Part shown: positions 18,142 through 27,483 of the stretch, one piece after another
Numbering within the stretch: position 1 is the first letter of the stretch
How the letters are laid out: each line of letters starts with the position of its first letter
Source of the DNA: Flavobacteriaceae bacterium
Lineage (GTDB): Bacteria; Bacteroidota; Bacteroidia; Flavobacteriales; Flavobacteriaceae
NCBI GenBank assembly: GCA_947451475.1
Contig: CANFZC010000004.1
Location: 1-64,000, forward strand
Length of the DNA stretch: 64,000 bases
Direction of reading: 5' to 3'
Notes under the pieces: generated by a model
Database searches by the model: none
Told to the model about the DNA's origin: nothing
What the model saw: only the letters and a program-made list of their open reading frames with translations
Translations under genes and position numbers: made by a program

Positions 18142-20611
18142 CGTATAATGACTTAACTTTAATATCAATTACAGGCTTTGATAATTTAACTATAACCTTT
18201 TGCCCCGGTATAACATCAAAATAATTTTCACTAAAAAAAGTATCTTTTATAGAAGATAAACAGACATTCTTTGCTAAAACATCCGAAGTTACTTCAATTG
18301 TTGACGCATCAATACTTTTAATTTGAAGCGTTGGTTTAGTCAAAAACAAATCTTTAGGTTTAACAAAATAATAAAGGGAGTTTGTCACGGTATTATTTGA
18401 TGAAAATGTAACCTCAAGTACTGTTTTATTTAAATTATAAACGTTAATAACATTTTTTGGAATGGTATATTGGACTAAACTAGAGTTTTCCAAAACCCTT
18501 CTTTTAACATTATCATTCCACAATATAGCACCGCTAAAATCAAACAAAGTCAATTTTAATTCACCTTCCTTATTTTCTATAGCGTCATTTACGACGTAAA
18601 CATCATAGTGATCTTGCTCCTCTTTTGCCGAAATCAAGACCGCTTCATAACTCTTCTTAACCTGATACTGTAGTGCTTTCCACCTACCAAAATAATCGAC
18701 CGAACTCCATGAAGTTACAGGCCAACAATCATTCAATTGCCAAAACAAGGTTCCCATACAATTTGGCTTAGCCCTACGATGGGCTTCAATGGCTGTCTTC
18801 ATCCCTTCTGCTTGAAGTAATTGTGATACATAACCATAATCCTCAAGCGAATCTGGCACTTTGTAATCGCGTGCCATATATTCAGTAATGGTCGTATAAC
18901 CTGTGGGATGCTTTTGATGACTCTTGAACGCCTTTGAATCAAAGTTCAACTCCTCTTTAGTACTAAAAGCCTGAACTGTTCTCCAATCAGGCATGCCTTG
19001 AAAACCATATTCACTCATAAAGCGACCCACTTTTTTCTCATACATTTGAAACGGCTCCAATCCCCACCACACCCCCCAATAATGGGAATCGCCTTGTTGC
19101 AAACTCTCTTTTCTTCCCCAACCTATTGAGGGCGAGGAAGCCCAATATCGGTTTTCATTAGTAGGTAATAATCGGTCTAATGCTTGCGGAATTACCTGGT
19201 GAAATAAATTGGTGTAATCACGCCAAATCTTTGTGGAATCTGCTACAGTATATTGAAATTGCTTTTGCCAACCCCAATTGTGCCAACCTTCATCTACTTC
19301 GTTATTTCCACACCACAATGCGATACAAGGGTGATTTTTCAAACGATTTACATTATCTTCTACTTCGGCCTTTACATTAGCTACAAAATCACTTTCTCCC
19401 GGATACATGGCGCAAGCAAACATAAAATCTTGCCACACCAAAATCCCATTCTTATCACATGCCTCATAAAAAGCGTCATCCGCATACACTCCTCCTCCCC
19501 AAACACGTAACATATTCATATGGGTATCAAACGCATTTCTGACAATGGCACGGTATGATGAATCCTTTGCTCTTGGCAAAAAACTGTCAGATGGTATATA
19601 ATTAGCTCCTTTCATAAAAACAGGAACACCATTTACTTTAAAATAAAAACTTTTCCCAATACTATCTTTCCCTTGAACTAATTCAATAGTTCTTAATCCC
19701 AAATTCATTTTTTTTGAAACTTTAACTTGTTTACCCTTTTTTAAAGAAATAATAAAAGGATACAAATAAGCTTCCCCTAAACCGTTAGTCCACCATAATT
19801 TTGGTTGGTTTATCGTATAGTTAACCACTAAACGATTCATCCCTTTCTTAATCAAAAACTCATTTGTAATGTCATTTATTGATAGTTGAAATTTACCTGT
19901 AATCGTACTGTTTACAACCGTGACAAATTCCAATTCGGCTCTAGTAGTAGAAAGCTCCTTTTGATTGTATTGCACATCAACGATTGCAGCTTTACTCCAA
20001 AAATTCAAGCTTACCTTTTTCCATATTCCTGAGGTGACAAATCGTGGTCCCCAATCCCAACCATATTGATATTGCGCTTTACGAGTAAATATTTTTTCCT
20101 CTCCAGGTAAAGTATAAGGCAATTTTTCAGCGGCTAGCTTTCCTTTTTTTACTGCAGAATCAAAAGTAATTTTAAGTTGGTTCTTCCCCAACTTCAAAAG
20201 CCTTTTGACATCTACTTTCCAAGTACGAAACATATTGTTGGCCGACAGAATTTTGACCCCGTTTAAATAAACTTCCGCATAAGTGTCCAACCCATCAAAT
20301 TGTAAAAGGCAATTTTCATATTGGGCTTCTTTTTTTGAAACAACAAAGGTAGTTTGATATAACCAATCTTCATTTTCTATCCATTGTAACTGCTTTTCAT
20401 TATCTCCAATAAAAGGATCAGCTATAATTTTATTGCGAAATAAATCGGTATGAACTGTTCCTGGCACCAAAGCTGGCAACCATTGAAACACTTTATTACT
20501 AGTGGTTTTGAATTCCCACTTTTCTGAATCTAAACCGCGTTCGTACTGCTGTGCCCAAATTAAGGCAGGTAAGAAAATAAAAAACAGACTTTTCAGATAG
20601 GGCAAATTCAT
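18131..20611 (-). CDS. glycoside hydrolase family 2, beta-mannosidase-like
   Basis: NMLRVWGGGVYADDAFYEACDKNGILVWQDFMFACAMYP, WCGNNEVDEGW; signal peptide. Confidence 0.9.
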   Translation of the reverse strand: MNLPYLKSLFFIFLPALIWAQQYERGLDSEKWEFKTTSNKVFQWLPALVPGTVHTDLFRNKIIADPFIGDNEKQLQWIENEDWLYQTTFVVSKKEAQYENCLLQFDGLDTYAEVYLNGVKILSANNMFRTWKVDVKRLLKLGKNQLKITFDSAVKKGKLAAEKLPYTLPGEEKIFTRKAQYQYGWDWGPRFVTSGIWKKVSLNFWSKAAIVDVQYNQKELSTTRAELEFVTVVNSTITGKFQLSINDITNEFLIKKGMNRLVVNYTINQPKLWWTNGLGEAYLYPFIISLKKGKQVKVSKKMNLGLRTIELVQGKDSIGKSFYFKVNGVPVFMKGANYIPSDSFLPRAKDSSYRAIVRNAFDTHMNMLRVWGGGVYADDAFYEACDKNGILVWQDFMFACAMYPGESDFVANVKAEVEDNVNRLKNHPCIALWCGNNEVDEGWHNWGWQKQFQYTVADSTKIWRDYTNLFHQVIPQALDRLLPTNENRYWASSPSIGWGRKESLQQGDSHYWGVWWGLEPFQMYEKKVGRFMSEYGFQGMPDWRTVQAFSTKEELNFDSKAFKSHQKHPTGYTTITEYMARDYKVPDSLEDYGYVSQLLQAEGMKTAIEAHRRAKPNCMGTLFWQLNDCWPVTSWSSVDYFGRWKALQYQVKKSYEAVLISAKEEQDHYDVYVVNDAIENKEGELKLTLFDFSGAILWNDNVKRRVLENSSLVQYTIPKNVINVYNLNKTVLEVTFSSNNTVTNSLYYFVKPKDLFLTKPTLQIKSIDASTIEVTSDVLAKNVCLSSIKDTFFSENYFDVIPGQKVIVKLSKPVIDIKVKSLYDTL

Positions 20612-21276
20612 TTAAGCCTTGATTTTAAAGCCTGTATTTCCTGAGCATCTGCTGTAACACCCTCATTAGTTATAGCTGAAGAATGAAAATAAACTGCTTT
20701 TGTGATCTCCTGGATTTCTGCTAAGTTTGACGAACGCAATCCTCCACCTGGCATTATGGTAATTCTATTTGTAGCTTTGCTAACCAACTCACATAAATGG
20801 AACATTCCTTCAGTTACATTTTTTGCTTGCCCCGATGTCAGTATAGTGGTAAAACCGCATTCAATAATTTGTTCCAAAGCATCAAAAGCATCTGCTACTT
20901 CATCAAATGCCCTATGAAATGCACAAGGAGTTGGATGCGCTAAAGCAACCAACGATTTATTTTGTTCGATATTAATCGTTTTATCTTCCTTTAATATACC
21001 AAAGACAAAACCATCTGCTTTTAGATTTTTAAGCGCAATAACGGAAGCTTTCATCTCGTTAAACTCTGCATCGTCATAAGTAAAATTCCCTCCTCTAGGC
21101 CTAATCATAACATGAATAGGAAGGGAAAGCACTTCACGTAATTGAATGAACGTTTCTCTTTTGGGTGTAATTCCTCCAACACTAATATCATCGCATAATT
21201 CAATTCGGTCTGCACCGTTTTTCATTGCAATTATTGCTGATGCAGCATTAAAACATGCTATTTCAAGTTTTGCCAT
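20608..21276 (-). CDS. cutC: CutC family protein (annotated as copper homeostasis)
   Basis: DRIELCDDISVGGITP, HVMIRPRGGNFTYDDAE, CAFHRAFDEVAD, ILTSGQAKN, IMPGGGLR motifs. Confidence 0.9.
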   Translation of the reverse strand: MAKLEIACFNAASAIIAMKNGADRIELCDDISVGGITPKRETFIQLREVLSLPIHVMIRPRGGNFTYDDAEFNEMKASVIALKNLKADGFVFGILKEDKTINIEQNKSLVALAHPTPCAFHRAFDEVADAFDALEQIIECGFTTILTSGQAKNVTEGMFHLCELVSKATNRITIMPGGGLRSSNLAEIQEITKAVYFHSSAITNEGVTADAQEIQALKSRLK

Positions 21277-22268
21277 TACTTTAAAAAATAATCAGAATCT
21301 ATTAATTTATTCCCGGTTGTATCGTTTACGGCAAAATTAAATCCACCTTGAATACAATAGGCCCCATAATTACCTTGTTTATCTAAAGCGATAAAGCCTA
21401 CTTGTATGTCCTTAAGGTTCTTGTTTCGATTTGCAGTAAGTTTAACGATACGCGAAACTGCCTCTTCACAAGCTTCTTGCGGTGATTTTCCATGACGCAT
21501 CAATTCAACCACCAAGTGACATCCCGCAATGCGAATGACTTCTTCTCCATGTCCAGTAGCAGTTGCTGCTCCTATTTCGTTATCAACATACAAGCCCGCT
21601 CCAATAATGGGTGAATCTCCCACCCTGCCATGCATTTTATATGCCATACCACTTGTGGTACAAGCTCCTGAAAGATTGCCATGGCTGTCCAATGCAATCA
21701 TTCCTATAGTGTCGTGATTTTCAACATTAACGATGGGTTTATATTGACTTGTTTTAAGCCATTCTTTCCATTCCATTTCTGAAGCCTCCACCAATAAATT
21801 TTCTTTAGGAAACCCTTGCGATAAAGCAAATTGTAGTGCTCCATCTCCTACTAACATTACATGGGGTGTCTTTTCCATTACCGCTCTAGCTACTGATATT
21901 GGGTGTTTAATGTGTTCTAAACAGGCAACCGAACCTATGTTAGCATACTCATCCATAATACAAGCATCTAGGGTTACACGGCCATCTCTATCAGGTCTAC
22001 CACCGTACCCAACACTACGCTCTGTAGGGTCACCCTCGGGAATTTTGACTCCTGCTTCCACAGCATCAAGTGCTCTACCGTTATTCTTTAGGATTTCCCA
22101 AGCGGCTCCATTAGCTTGCACTCCAAAATTCCATGTTGAAATAACAATAGGCTTGTTACTTTTACTTTTAGAATTTATCAAATTCTCATTTTTAGGTGTA
22201 AATGAGGGTAGTGCTACAGCAATCGACCCTATAGCAGCTGTTTTAAGAAAATCTCTTCTATTTGACAT
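21276..22268 (-). CDS. N4-(beta-N-acetylglucosaminyl)-L-asparaginase (glycosylasparaginase), Tat-type signal
   Basis: RRDFLKTAA signal; autoproteolytic NHDTIGM; GRVGDSPIIGAGLYVDNEIGAATATGHGEEVIR. Confidence 0.9.
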   Translation of the reverse strand: MSNRRDFLKTAAIGSIAVALPSFTPKNENLINSKSKSNKPIVISTWNFGVQANGAAWEILKNNGRALDAVEAGVKIPEGDPTERSVGYGGRPDRDGRVTLDACIMDEYANIGSVACLEHIKHPISVARAVMEKTPHVMLVGDGALQFALSQGFPKENLLVEASEMEWKEWLKTSQYKPIVNVENHDTIGMIALDSHGNLSGACTTSGMAYKMHGRVGDSPIIGAGLYVDNEIGAATATGHGEEVIRIAGCHLVVELMRHGKSPQEACEEAVSRIVKLTANRNKNLKDIQVGFIALDKQGNYGAYCIQGGFNFAVNDTTGNKLIDSDYFLK

Positions 22269-22278
22269 ATTCCAATTT

Positions 22279-24543
22279 TTAATTGACTCCTATTTCGTCC
22301 ACAAACAACCAAGCATCATTTCCTGCACCTGGGCTTCCATCGGGAATTTTACCAATATTAGCTGCAATAACTTTGATAAACCTCGCTTCTCGCGCTGTAA
22401 ATTTAACTTCAATTTCTCCCTTTTGAATTTGAATATCTTCCAAAGAAACTTGCTTTATTCGTGTATAATTTTGACCATCCAAAGAGTACAATACTTCAAT
22501 TCCGCTTGGGTAATAGATCCAACTAGCTTCATTAGCCAAAACACTAACAGTTATTGTAGAAATAAGGTCAGATTTACCCAGGTCAATTACTGCATTCAAA
22601 TCTTTTCCCGAAAAACCTAACCAATCACGACCAAACTTACTACTATTTCCCAAAATACCATCAACCAGGGTGAAAGCTCCTCCCGTATTATAACTTTCAT
22701 GAGGCTGGTTAACTAAAGTGATTTTTTTACCTGTAGCTTTATTAAAATAAAATGTTTGTTCTGTAAGTGTACTTTGTTGTTTGTCATTTTCAAAATAGGC
22801 CGCTTTAAGGGTTTGACTTTTATTAATAACAATTGAATTTGTATATGAATTTGAGTTTACTGTTGGTGCAACTCCATCAGTAGTATATTTTATTTTATGT
22901 GCATCATTGGCTGATTTGAATTCCAACACTACGCCATCATTGTTAGGTGTTGCACTGACTTTAGTTATTACTTCAAAAACCGCCTTACTATAAGTAATAC
23001 CTTTTCTATCAAACACAGCAAAATGTTGTATCATTCTATTTTGAAAATTGACATACTGAGCGGGATTTGAAGTGCCCCATAACACTTCGGACAAAGCCAA
23101 TATTCTTGGAAAAATCATATATTCTACATTTTCAGGAGTGTACATATATTCAGTCCAAACATTTGCCTGTGCTCCTATAATATAGGTGGTTTCATCAGTA
23201 GCTAAATCTGGCGGCACGGGATTAAAAGCATAAACTTTTTCAACGGGAGTATAGCCCCCAATGGCCAAAGGTTCATTTTTTGGGTCTCCTTGATAATGAT
23301 CGAAATAACAATGAGATCCTGGTGTCATTACCACAAAATGATGTTGCTTTGCAGCATCAATCCCACCTTTAGTCCCACGCCAACTCATAACGGCTGCGTT
23401 AGGAGCCAAACCGCCCTCCAAAATTTCATCCCAACCTATTATCTTTCTTCCATGATTGTTAACAAATTTCTCTATAGTTTGAATAAAATAACTTTGTAAT
23501 TCGTGCTCATCCTTTAATCCTTTTTGTTTAATTGTCTCTTGGCAATTCGGGCACTTTTTCCAACGTGTTTTAGGACACTCATCGCCACCTATATGAATAT
23601 ACTCTGATGGAAATAAATCCATTACTTCGGTTAAAATATTTTCTAGAAAATTAATAGTTTCTGCTTTTGGACAAAATACATCGTCCAAAATACCCCATTG
23701 CTTTGCTACTTCAAAGGGCCCGCCTGTACAAGAAAATTCGGGATAGGAAGCCAAGGCAGCTAAAGCATGGCCAGGCATTTCAATTTCAGGAACAATAGTA
23801 ATATGACGTTGCGCAGCATAAGCCACTACCTCTTTAATTTCATCCTGAGTATAAAAACCTCCATAGTGTTTATCATCAAATATATGCTCTCGATAATGAC
23901 CAATCATAGAACCGTTTCTCCAAGCTCCAATTTGTGTTAACTTGGGATATTTTTTTATTTCTATACGCCAACCTTGATCATCAGTCAAATGCCAATGAAA
24001 GGTGCTAAATTTATAAGCAGCCAGATAATCAATATATTTTTTCACAAAGGAAACCGTAAAAAAATGTCGTGCACAATCCAGATGCATTCCGCGCCATTTA
24101 AACTTTGGAGCATCTTCAATCCGCAAACAAGGTAACTTTAATTTTTCTTTACTTTCTATTGGCAATATTTGTAATAGAGTTTGAATTCCATAAAAAAAGC
24201 CTTCATTTTGATCGGCAGCAATGGTTACCTTCTCTTTAGAAATAGTAAGTTGATAACCATTCATGGCTACATTGGAAGCCACGGTCCTACTAATACAGAT
24301 TTTAGAAACTTTACCCGCTACAGGAAGGATTCTTAACCCTATACCTGTCCGCTCTTTAATAGCCTGCTGAAGATATTGGGCCTCAAACAACGTCTCGTCT
24401 GCTTGAATAATCGTTTCATTACTTAAAATAAAATTCCCATCTTGAATTTGGAGCGATTGAGGTTGAGGTATTAAGGACAATGGATTTTGAGAAAATGCAA
24501 CATTAATTAGTAAAACTAAAAAAAAAGTGAATTTATTAGTCAT
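22279..24543 (-). CDS. beta-N-acetylhexosaminidase (GH20)
   Basis: MHLDCARHFF, FHWHLTDDQGWRIEIKKYPKL, IHIGGDECPKTRW catalytic motif; C-terminal F5/8-type-like region. Confidence 0.93.
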   Translation of the reverse strand: MTNKFTFFLVLLINVAFSQNPLSLIPQPQSLQIQDGNFILSNETIIQADETLFEAQYLQQAIKERTGIGLRILPVAGKVSKICISRTVASNVAMNGYQLTISKEKVTIAADQNEGFFYGIQTLLQILPIESKEKLKLPCLRIEDAPKFKWRGMHLDCARHFFTVSFVKKYIDYLAAYKFSTFHWHLTDDQGWRIEIKKYPKLTQIGAWRNGSMIGHYREHIFDDKHYGGFYTQDEIKEVVAYAAQRHITIVPEIEMPGHALAALASYPEFSCTGGPFEVAKQWGILDDVFCPKAETINFLENILTEVMDLFPSEYIHIGGDECPKTRWKKCPNCQETIKQKGLKDEHELQSYFIQTIEKFVNNHGRKIIGWDEILEGGLAPNAAVMSWRGTKGGIDAAKQHHFVVMTPGSHCYFDHYQGDPKNEPLAIGGYTPVEKVYAFNPVPPDLATDETTYIIGAQANVWTEYMYTPENVEYMIFPRILALSEVLWGTSNPAQYVNFQNRMIQHFAVFDRKGITYSKAVFEVITKVSATPNNDGVVLEFKSANDAHKIKYTTDGVAPTVNSNSYTNSIVINKSQTLKAAYFENDKQQSTLTEQTFYFNKATGKKITLVNQPHESYNTGGAFTLVDGILGNSSKFGRDWLGFSGKDLNAVIDLGKSDLISTITVSVLANEASWIYYPSGIEVLYSLDGQNYTRIKQVSLEDIQIQKGEIEVKFTAREARFIKVIAANIGKIPDGSPGAGNDAWLFVDEIGVN

Positions 24544-24589
24544 AAAATACGAATTTGTAATTGGTTAAATTTACACAAAAAAGAGTAAA

Positions 24590-24619
24590 AAAAATGCCTC
24601 ATGAATATGAGGCATTTTT
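24590..24619 (-). terminator. terminator of hppA
   Basis: AAAAATGCCTCAT-GAAT-ATGAGGCATTTTT. Confidence 0.85.
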
Positions 24620-24638
24620 ATATTAAATTTATGAAATA

Positions 24639-27197
24639 CTATTTCATGGCATCCATTTTAGCTTTAACTTCATTATAGGTGCCTTCAATAGTTTCAGTAA
24701 CTTTTTTACCATCCACTGTTTTGGTAATTGTAGCACTTACATGATTTGTGCCATTTTCAAGATCTTTCATTGAATAACCTTTTGCACAACATGATTTACC
24801 TTCCCCTTCTTTAGGGGCAACAAATTTTCCGTCAGCACCATAATGCGACAAACATGCTTGTTTTTGCTCTGGTGAGCATTTTAGACTATCGCACATAGCA
24901 GCGCATTCGTCTTTAGTCATCGTAGCACATTTAGACATATCACATTTACCCATATCTTCTGAACATGAAGTTTTCATCTCCATAGTACATTTTACTTCTT
25001 TCAATACAGGGGAAGAAACAGTTCCATTACCTAAGATAGGAGCAATAACTAGTCCAATCAAACAAGTCAATTTGATTAAGATATTCATTGATGGTCCTGA
25101 TGTATCTTTAAATGGATCTCCGACAGTATCACCAGTTACCGCTGCTTTATGAGCATCAGAACCTTTAAAAGTCATTTCTCCGTTGATTTCAACACCAGCT
25201 TCAAATGATTTTTTAGCATTATCCCAAGCACCACCTGCATTGTTTTGGAACACAGCCCAAAGTACACCTGATACCGTTACACCTGCCATGTATCCGCCTA
25301 ACATTTCTGCTATTAATTGATTGTTATCTCCGTAAACTAATTTACCTAATAACACGATAGCTATAGGGAAACCAATAGTTAATATTCCTGGCAACATCAT
25401 TTCACGTAATGCCGCTTTTGTAGAGATTTCGACACATTTACCATATTCTGGTTTACCAGTTCCTTCCATAATTCCTGGTATTTCTTTGAACTGACGACGC
25501 ACTTCGTATACCATGTCCATAGCTGCTTTACCTACCGAGTTCATTGCCAAAGCTGAGAATACTACAGGAATCATACCTCCTACAAATAACATAGCTAATA
25601 CTGGCGCTTTGAAGATATTGATACCATCAATACCAGTAAATGTAACATAAGCTGCAAATAATGCTAAGGATGTTAAAGCTGCAGAAGCAATAGCAAAACC
25701 TTTTCCTGTTGCTGCGGTTGTGTTACCAACTGAATCCAAAATATCTGTACGTGTACGAACTTCTTTAGGTAATTCACTCATTTCAGCAATACCTCCAGCG
25801 TTATCAGAGATTGGTCCGAAAGCATCGATTGCTAATTGCATAGCCGTCGTAGCCATCATTGCAGATGCAGCTAACGCCACACCATAGAAACCAGCAAATG
25901 CATAGGATGCCCAAATAGCACCTGCAAATAATAAGACTGTAGGGAAAGTAGAAATCATACCGGTAGCTAAACCGGCGATTACGTTAGTTCCTGCACCTGT
26001 TGATGATTTTTGTACAATGGCCAAAACTGGTTTTGTACCTAAACCTGTATAATATTCTGTTACTGATGAAATAGCACCACCAACAATTAATCCAACTATT
26101 GTTGCATAGAAAACTCTCATTGAAGAGATATCTTTTAATCCTTCCCCGAAGAAACTCATTTTCATGGTTTCAGGTAACATGAATTTCACTAAGAAGAAAC
26201 AAGCAATTGCTGTTAATACAATAGAAATCCAGTTTCCAATATTTAATGCTTTTTGAACTTGTGCTTCTTTAGCATTATCATCAGAAATTTTTACCACCAT
26301 TGTTCCAATGATAGAAAATAAAATTCCAAAACCTGCAATTGACATTGGCAATAAAATTGGCCCTATTCCACCAAAAGCATCTTTTAAATTACCTCCCATA
26401 TCTTTGATAACATAATTACCAAGAACCATTGCCGCAAGAACTGTAGCAACATATGAACCAAATAAATCGGCACCCATTCCTGCTACGTCACCTACATTAT
26501 CTCCAACGTTATCAGCAATCGTAGCTGGGTTACGTGGATCATCTTCTGGAATACCTGCCTCTACTTTACCCACTAAGTCAGCACCAACATCAGCGGCTTT
26601 AGTATAAATACCACCTCCAACACGAGCAAACAAAGCAATAGATTCAGCTCCTAAAGAGAAACCAGCTAAAGTTTCAAGCACTTTGGTCATATCTTCAGTA
26701 GAAGTCCAAGCTCCTTTCATGAAGATTGTATAGAAAATAATAAAAAATCCAGTTAATCCTAAGACCGCTAAACCAGCAACACCTAATCCCATTACTGTAC
26801 CACCACCAAAAGAAACTTTTAATGCCTGTGGTAAACTTGTACGCGCTGCTTGAGTAGTTCTTACATTTGTCTTTGTAGCAATTTTCATACCCATGTTACC
26901 AGCTAATGCTGAGAAGAAAGCTCCAAAAATAAATGCTACAACAATTAAAATATCTGTTTTAACACCTGGAATAAAAGTAATACCCGCTAGAACAATACTC
27001 GCTATTACAACAAATACCGCTAACAACCTGTATTCTGCTTTAAGGAAAGCCAAAGCACCTTCATAGATGTAGTCTGAAATCTCTTTCATCTTGCCATCTC
27101 CAGCATCTTGTTTTAACACCCAAGCTCTTTTTGCTGCCATAAAAAGCAGACCTATTATTGCCATTACAATTGGCACGTAAATCATCATTGATTCCAT
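24639..27197 (-). CDS. hppA: membrane-bound ion-translocating pyrophosphatase with Cys-rich C-terminal extension
   Basis: [54 protein letters not shown] (K+-dependent-type signature); [31 protein letters not shown]. Start MESMMIYV at 27197. Confidence 0.95.
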   Translation of the reverse strand: MESMMIYVPIVMAIIGLLFMAAKRAWVLKQDAGDGKMKEISDYIYEGALAFLKAEYRLLAVFVVIASIVLAGITFIPGVKTDILIVVAFIFGAFFSALAGNMGMKIATKTNVRTTQAARTSLPQALKVSFGGGTVMGLGVAGLAVLGLTGFFIIFYTIFMKGAWTSTEDMTKVLETLAGFSLGAESIALFARVGGGIYTKAADVGADLVGKVEAGIPEDDPRNPATIADNVGDNVGDVAGMGADLFGSYVATVLAAMVLGNYVIKDMGGNLKDAFGGIGPILLPMSIAGFGILFSIIGTMVVKISDDNAKEAQVQKALNIGNWISIVLTAIACFFLVKFMLPETMKMSFFGEGLKDISSMRVFYATIVGLIVGGAISSVTEYYTGLGTKPVLAIVQKSSTGAGTNVIAGLATGMISTFPTVLLFAGAIWASYAFAGFYGVALAASAMMATTAMQLAIDAFGPISDNAGGIAEMSELPKEVRTRTDILDSVGNTTAATGKGFAIASAALTSLALFAAYVTFTGIDGINIFKAPVLAMLFVGGMIPVVFSALAMNSVGKAAMDMVYEVRRQFKEIPGIMEGTGKPEYGKCVEISTKAALREMMLPGILTIGFPIAIVLLGKLVYGDNNQLIAEMLGGYMAGVTVSGVLWAVFQNNAGGAWDNAKKSFEAGVEINGEMTFKGSDAHKAAVTGDTVGDPFKDTSGPSMNILIKLTCLIGLVIAPILGNGTVSSPVLKEVKCTMEMKTSCSEDMGKCDMSKCATMTKDECAAMCDSLKCSPEQKQACLSHYGADGKFVAPKEGEGKSCCAKGYSMKDLENGTNHVSATITKTVDGKKVTETIEGTYNEVKAKMDAMK

Positions 27198-27483
27198 AAA
27201 TATAATTTTCGTTATAAATTTTATCGGGGGCAAAAATAACAAAATTTTAAGAACTTATACAAGTTGTTCCCTTTTATAAAAAACAAAACTGCTAATTTCC
27301 TATAGGTCGCTATATTTCAACTCGCTTTTTGACGTAATAATGCCACAATATAGCTGTACCCCTTTGTATTGTGATTACTAATTATCGAACTTTAAAATAC
27401 CAAAGTTAAACATTCTTCGATTCATTTATTAGAGCATTGGACCTTCAATATTTTCAGTATAAATACTGAATGTCTTCTGAATG

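Noticed and set aside
27243-27483. Possible small RNA between hppA and the DUF5686 gene
   Set aside because: Only a weak TTCAGTAT/ATACTGAA inverted repeat seen, and no consistent promoter-terminator pair.
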